This document shows positions 61,085 through 64,000 of a stretch of 64,000 nucleotides of DNA, one piece after another. The position numbers were made by a program, and so were the translations under genes. The stretch is from NCBI GenBank assembly GCA_019722365.1, contig JADFUC010000936.1:372001-436000 (forward strand). Direction: 5' to 3'. The notes beneath the pieces are model-generated. The model had not been told where the DNA came from. It saw only the letters and a list, made by a program, of their open reading frames with translations, and made no database searches. How positions within the stretch are numbered: position 1 is the stretch's first letter; each line of letters starts with the position of its first letter. The stretch comes from Lithospermum erythrorhizon. Lineage: Eukaryota > Streptophyta > Magnoliopsida > Boraginales > Boraginaceae.

Positions 61085-64000
61085 AGGAGATATCTCAAGA
61101 TTCAATAATTCAAGATGTGTTTCAATATGATGTCATGTATGTTTGTATGCTAATGATTTTACAATATGAAATATGGAAAATATGGGATCGTATTTTCCTA
61201 TATTTATTAAGTTGGACTATATAAGATTCTGTTTTTTTTTTAAATTGGATTTAGTTATATTTTTAAGGTTATGAAAACTTTGTTCCCATAGTTACGAGAT
61301 TCGGACCAAATATTTTGAAGTTACTCGATCTAATCGTAGAAAGAGAAATTTATAGTGTTGTAGTATTTCATGTATATTTCAGTATGTTAATAATAACTAT
61401 AAATAATAATCCCTTTATCTATTGGGATCAAGGCTTTATGAGGCATTTACTGTATCGTAGAATGCATTGTAATCGACACATTATTTAATTTGATAGTTAA
61501 ATTTTTATTTGATTTCATTCCTTAAGAAATTTCGTTATTTTATATGGAATCTTAAATTATTACCTCCAAATTTGGCCAGATACCATTACCTCGTATAAAG
61601 AATGAAATATAAATAATTTATTACCATTATAATGCAATATGTATAGCACCTAAATTGTAAATATATGTGTTATACTAAGTATATTATATATAATTGTCTT
61701 TTTAATTTATTTATAGAATCTTTATTATATTTTATTATATGTTTTAAAACTAATTATATCATATTTCAACATTAGCATATTATAATATTTTCTTAAGCTT
61801 AACATATTATAATATTACATGAAAATTAATATATTATTGTAATATCACTTTGATATTAATACTAATTACTTTAAAAAATATAGATTTGCGATGAATATGT
61901 TAATATTAATTTATAATAAATAAATAAAATTTATAATTTATATATTTATATTATTTTAATATATATTTGTTAATATATTTATACTACTTTAATATATATT
62001 TGGTATGTTTATAATTAAATACGGAATATGTAAAATTACTTAACTCCTTTAACATACCAAACAATATAATGAAATTGTTCAACATGATTCTTTTCGAATG
62101 TTCGTTCATTTCCTACCTTCATTCCATTACCTCTAATTGCATTTCTTCATACCAAACACACCCTTAATGTCAGACCACTCACATCAACTCACCTAAAAGC
62201 CTATTTTGAGTGACGAATTATAAAAACGACAAAATTAGTTGCATCATCCTTAAAATAGAAATTTCATAAAATTATTCACTCGCTTCTATTCAATTCCCCT
62301 AAATTTATACCATTCCTATTTTGTGATTATTTTTTCTCCCTCATTTTTACTCTTTTTCAATTATATAAAAAATAAAAATAAAAAAATAAATAAATATTTT
62401 TATCATATACAAATATAAATTAAAAAGACATTTCATTCAACATCCCTATTTAATATATTATTTTATTCTTTTAAAATTTAATTTTATCTTAAATTTCTAT
62501 TGACATATTTGAAATATTTAATTTTCAATTTTGGGTGAATAATAGGAAAGCTACTAAAGAGCATACATAAAAAGTGAATCCAAAAAAATAAAAAAAATGG
62601 CGGTTGAGAGTGAATTTTAGGAAAATTATAGGGGAAATGATGTGAATGTTCTTAGGATCATTTTCCATTTCATGAACTTCTTAAATTAAGTCTTATTTGT
62701 GAAACAAAACATTGGAGGGAAAATTGAAAATATGAGAGGAGTTTAAATTTATTTAAATTTTCTTAAAATTTGTGAGAAAGTAAACATTTAGGAATGAAAG
62801 GAGTGTGAATTTTTAAAATAAAATATTTTTTATTATAAAAACAACATTTACTCAAACCCTCTTTTAACTAAAAAAGGTTAATATTCTTCAACAACACTTA
62901 TTGCTGATTGAAAAGAATGACTAGATATTTTGAAGAAAAAGACTAGTTGGACAATAGAAACAACCAAATAAAATAAAATGATACGGAGTATTTATGATGA
63001 ATTACGACTTACTTGTAAATATTGTATTCCACATTCATACGTAGTTGTAGTCGAATTAGATGCTACCAACATAAAAATAAGTGTCCAAAGAGTGTCGTGG
63101 ATTCTCTTGAATCCGGCAAGGAAATCAATACTACATCTAGGGCCTGTTACTATAAACTGCGGCCCAATAAAAATCGGCCTGATTTATCCGACCAAAGATT
63201 CATCCATTATACTACCTGGCTCGATCCCTGATAAATAATACTCGACTCCCCATATCCATTAAGAACCCGACTCCAGAAATTTATTAATAACTGCCCAATT
63301 GAGTATATATTCACATTAGGTTTCATAAACCTACTATCGCCTATCACCCTCCCCTTAGTCCTCACTGAGATAGTCTATACAGTAGAGACTCTACTTCTAT
63401 CTTCTCATACTTCCTATTTCGATTAAAGATACTTTGATGACAATGATGAACTCGAAATTGCTTCGTTAAGAATTGGCGCGATTTGTTTATTCAAATTTTG
63501 TTTGGATTTTAATTTGGTTTCCACCTATGTTGAAGGCAATGATGATTTCTTGATAAATCTAAGCCTCAATTGTTATATTTAATTCGAATTGAGGCTTAAT
63601 TGATGATTTCTTGAATTCATTTTCAAATTGTTTTAAGTATTGATTTCGATTTCTTTTTAGGAATTCGATTTTCATTTTTTTCAAAAATCAAAGGTGGTTT
63701 ATAATTTTATTTTCATATAATTTATGTCAAAATCAGCCAGATAATTTTGTGTCAATTATTGATTTAGAATTTTTGGCCACTTCAGACGGACCATCGAAAC
63801 CTGTCCGAAAATCGATCCCAGATTCAATTCTGGTGCCTTTGACCCATTCCTGCTCCAACAAAATATTCGATATGGTTGGCCTGTGGTCCGTTCGAACCGA
63901 GCAGTTAATAGCCCAGCCCTGGCCCCGCCGATATCCCACTGCTAACATCACTCTGGCATTACATCAAATAAACATATCACCTACTAGTCTACTGTCTCGA
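61085..64000. other. Intergenic, very AT-rich, with possible repeat DNA at the right edge
   Basis: 61085-62900 is almost all A/T with no coding potential. 62950-63450 and 63730-64000 are GC-richer and may be repeat-derived: a TATATTCACATTAGGTTTCA phrase lies at 63305-63324, and GGTTCGAACGG-like words on the minus strand near 63888. A 12-bp perfect inverted repeat occurs at 63560-63598. No gene is supported. Confidence 0.5.
63560..63598. repeat. Perfect 12-bp inverted repeat (hairpin)
   Basis: TAAGCCTCAATT at 63560-63571 and AATTGAGGCTTA at 63587-63598 are separated by a 15-nt AT-rich loop. GATGATTTCTTGA occurs as a direct repeat on both sides (63541 and 63603). Confidence 0.85.

Overview
This is a plant nuclear window. 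It is AT-rich and intron-rich, carries several Stowaway-type MITEs and decayed LTR retrotransposons, and every recognisable gene belongs to a land-plant family. The products look like those of a core eudicot, but I cannot name the species. There is no sign of organellar or bacterial DNA. I saw no tRNA, rRNA or CRISPR.

Six genes are well supported. (1) A single-exon C2H2 zinc-finger repressor of the GIS/ZFP8 type lies on the minus strand at 3782-4507. (2) An eight-exon lipid/sphingoid phosphate phosphatase (LPP-delta type) lies on the plus strand at 31916-35517. (3) A five-exon SC35-like SR splicing factor lies on the minus strand at 35988-39345; it converges on the phosphatase and has a 5'-UTR intron. 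(4) An eight-exon IQM-family calmodulin-binding protein lies on the plus strand at 48761-51446. (5) A six-exon nCBP/4EHP cap-binding protein lies on the minus strand at 52421-55106, convergent with IQM. (6) A two-exon acidic protein with a C-terminal membrane segment (DUF6821-like) lies on the plus strand at 59943-61084. I rebuilt the exon chains by reading splice sites; all junctions keep frame and join conserved blocks. The genes do not form one pathway: they touch trichome/hormone transcription, sphingolipid turnover, splicing, calcium signalling and translation.

Between the genes: 4.5-6.4 kb holds the zinc-finger promoter and MITEs. 6.7-10.6 kb and 15.7-23.4 kb are decayed LTR-retrotransposon sequence, including a frame-shifted Ty3/gypsy integrase end on the minus strand at 20.85-21.19 kb. 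15.26-15.70 and 37.49-38.59 kb are two copies of one hAT-like element. 28.2-29.6 kb is a cluster of ACCGACACC-type repeats, probably CACTA subterminal DNA. 42.7-44.85 kb is a broken PIF/Harbinger transposon. The rest is AT-rich with no gene that I can support.

The most informative find is next to nCBP. A 1.2-kb element with long terminal inverted repeats and a perfect 9-bp target duplication (Mutator-like) sits about 100 bp upstream of the nCBP start codon. About 2 kb further out is a truncated duplicate of the nCBP 5' end that still carries what looks like the empty, pre-insertion site. The second is a candidate 25-nt 'poison' exon in the long intron of the SR gene. Local tandem duplications lie in or near several promoters and introns.
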